From contig NZ_BCMQ01000008.1 in NCBI RefSeq assembly GCF_001485415.1, positions 1 through 64,000 on the forward strand: DNA of 64,000 nt, in the 5' to 3' direction. The translations under genes and the position numbers were made by a program. Position 1 is the stretch's first letter. Every line of letters starts with the position of its first letter. Source of the DNA: Myroides odoratimimus. Lineage in GTDB: Bacteria > Bacteroidota > Bacteroidia > Flavobacteriales > Flavobacteriaceae. Under the pieces are notes generated by a model. That model saw only the letters and a list, made by a program, of their open reading frames with translations. It did no database searches and was not told the origin of the DNA. Of the stretch, positions 63,509 to 64,000 are shown piece by piece.

Positions 63509-64000
63509 ATGAATTTAATTCGATTTGCCTTGCGCAAGCCAATATCTATTATGGTATTGGTAATAGGACTATTATTCTTTGGAATAAAGTCATCTAAAGA
63601 GATTCCAGTAGATATTCTTCCAGAGATGAACTTACCAGTTGTTTATATCGCCCATTCTTTTAATGGGTACACTCCACAACAAATGGAAGGTTACTTTACG
63701 AAGATGTATGTAAATATGATGCTTTTTGCCAATGGGATAAAAAGTATTGACACTAAAAATACACAAGGGTTGACCTTGATGAAAATAGAGTTTTATGAAG
63801 GGACAGATATGGGAGAGGCGATCGCGTCTATCTCAGCACTGTCTAATCGTTCGGTAATTTTCTTACCGCCAGGAGCTCCGCCACCATTCATTATCCGCTT
63901 TGATGCTTCTTCTCAACCAGTAGGACAATTAGTGTTCCGCTCAGAGACGAAGACAAATAATGAGCTTCAAGATATCGCCAACTTTGCTGCGCGCCCTTTC
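63509..64000 (+). CDS. RND efflux pump inner-membrane subunit, N-terminal part
   Basis: The first 164 codons of an RND transporter, cut by the window end. MNLIRFALRKPISIMVLVIG is the typical first membrane helix and SSKEIPVDILPEMNLPVVYI the first periplasmic entry. The porter-domain stretch GEAIASISALSNRSVIFLPPGAPPPF is clear. It starts 6 bases after the TolC stop, so both are co-transcribed. The adaptor (membrane-fusion) gene is not seen and may lie downstream. Confidence 0.93.
   Translation, partial: MNLIRFALRKPISIMVLVIGLLFFGIKSSKEIPVDILPEMNLPVVYIAHSFNGYTPQQMEGYFTKMYVNMMLFANGIKSIDTKNTQGLTLMKIEFYEGTDMGEAIASISALSNRSVIFLPPGAPPPFIIRFDASSQPVGQLVFRSETKTNNELQDIANFAARPF

Overview
The window is AT-rich DNA from a member of the Bacteroidota, very probably the family Flavobacteriaceae; Myroides is my best guess, but I cannot prove the genus. 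The evidence is the promoter grammar (TTTG, 19-21 bases, TAnnTTTG), the absence of clear Shine-Dalgarno sites, and family-typical genes: a SusC-like TonB receptor with a DUF4374 lipoprotein, a Bacteroidota-type LptD, DUF6268 and DUF6266 proteins, AraC-type and LytTR regulators, and the tsaD-rsmE operon. I found no tRNA, rRNA, CRISPR array, transposase or phage gene. The window begins in non-coding sequence and ends inside an RND efflux pump gene.

Layout. 0.3-8.3 kb: a tight five-gene operon (GT2 synthase, TPR plus YaiO beta-barrel, DUF4838-type lipoprotein, DUF1573 lipoprotein, galE) that looks like a Pga-type exopolysaccharide synthesis and export machine. 8.7-14.8 kb: a membrane-bound AraC-type regulator, a DUF6891 gene with a 3-hydroxyisobutyryl-CoA hydrolase, a DUF6266 gene and an outer-membrane DUF6268 protein. 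14.8-15.15 kb: a decayed ParDE toxin-antitoxin pair. 15.3-20.2 kb: a LytS/LytR-type two-component system and small lipoproteins and secreted proteins. 20.5-24.6 kb: a leftward operon of RNA-modification and membrane genes (tsaD, rsmE, an AI-2E-type permease, a THUMP-like methyltransferase). 24.6-32.6 kb: tamB, then pfkA-gap-sugar kinase-mgsA. 33-45.5 kb: a secreted Ntn hydrolase, a RidA protein, lptD, an amidase, an MCE lipid-transport protein, two Fe-S proteins and a NagZ/beta-lactamase fusion, so it is mostly envelope biogenesis. 45.7-49.3 kb: TonB receptor plus DUF4374 lipoprotein. 49.4-60.2 kb: small accessory genes and regulators (Crp-type, AraC-type, Ada-like, HxlR) next to redox and membrane partners. 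60.5-64 kb: an orphan gene, a gene remnant, and the start of a TolC/RND efflux operon.

Mobile and repeat signals are confined to intergenic DNA. A 144-base sequence occurs twice (20.3 and 57.9 kb); the first copy sits inside a 164-base element with 19-base terminal inverted repeats. A second, palindromic family with a CCTAG motif occurs three times (13.3, 32.8 and 57.8 kb). A composite repeat at 56.3 kb cuts off a DHA2-type drug exporter, leaving only its C-terminal end.

The best candidate for an under-described system is the 0.3-8.3 kb exopolysaccharide locus. Its parts match PgaA (TPR plus barrel), PgaB (glycan-acting lipoprotein) and PgaC (synthase) in architecture, but the PgaB position is held by a DUF4838-type protein.
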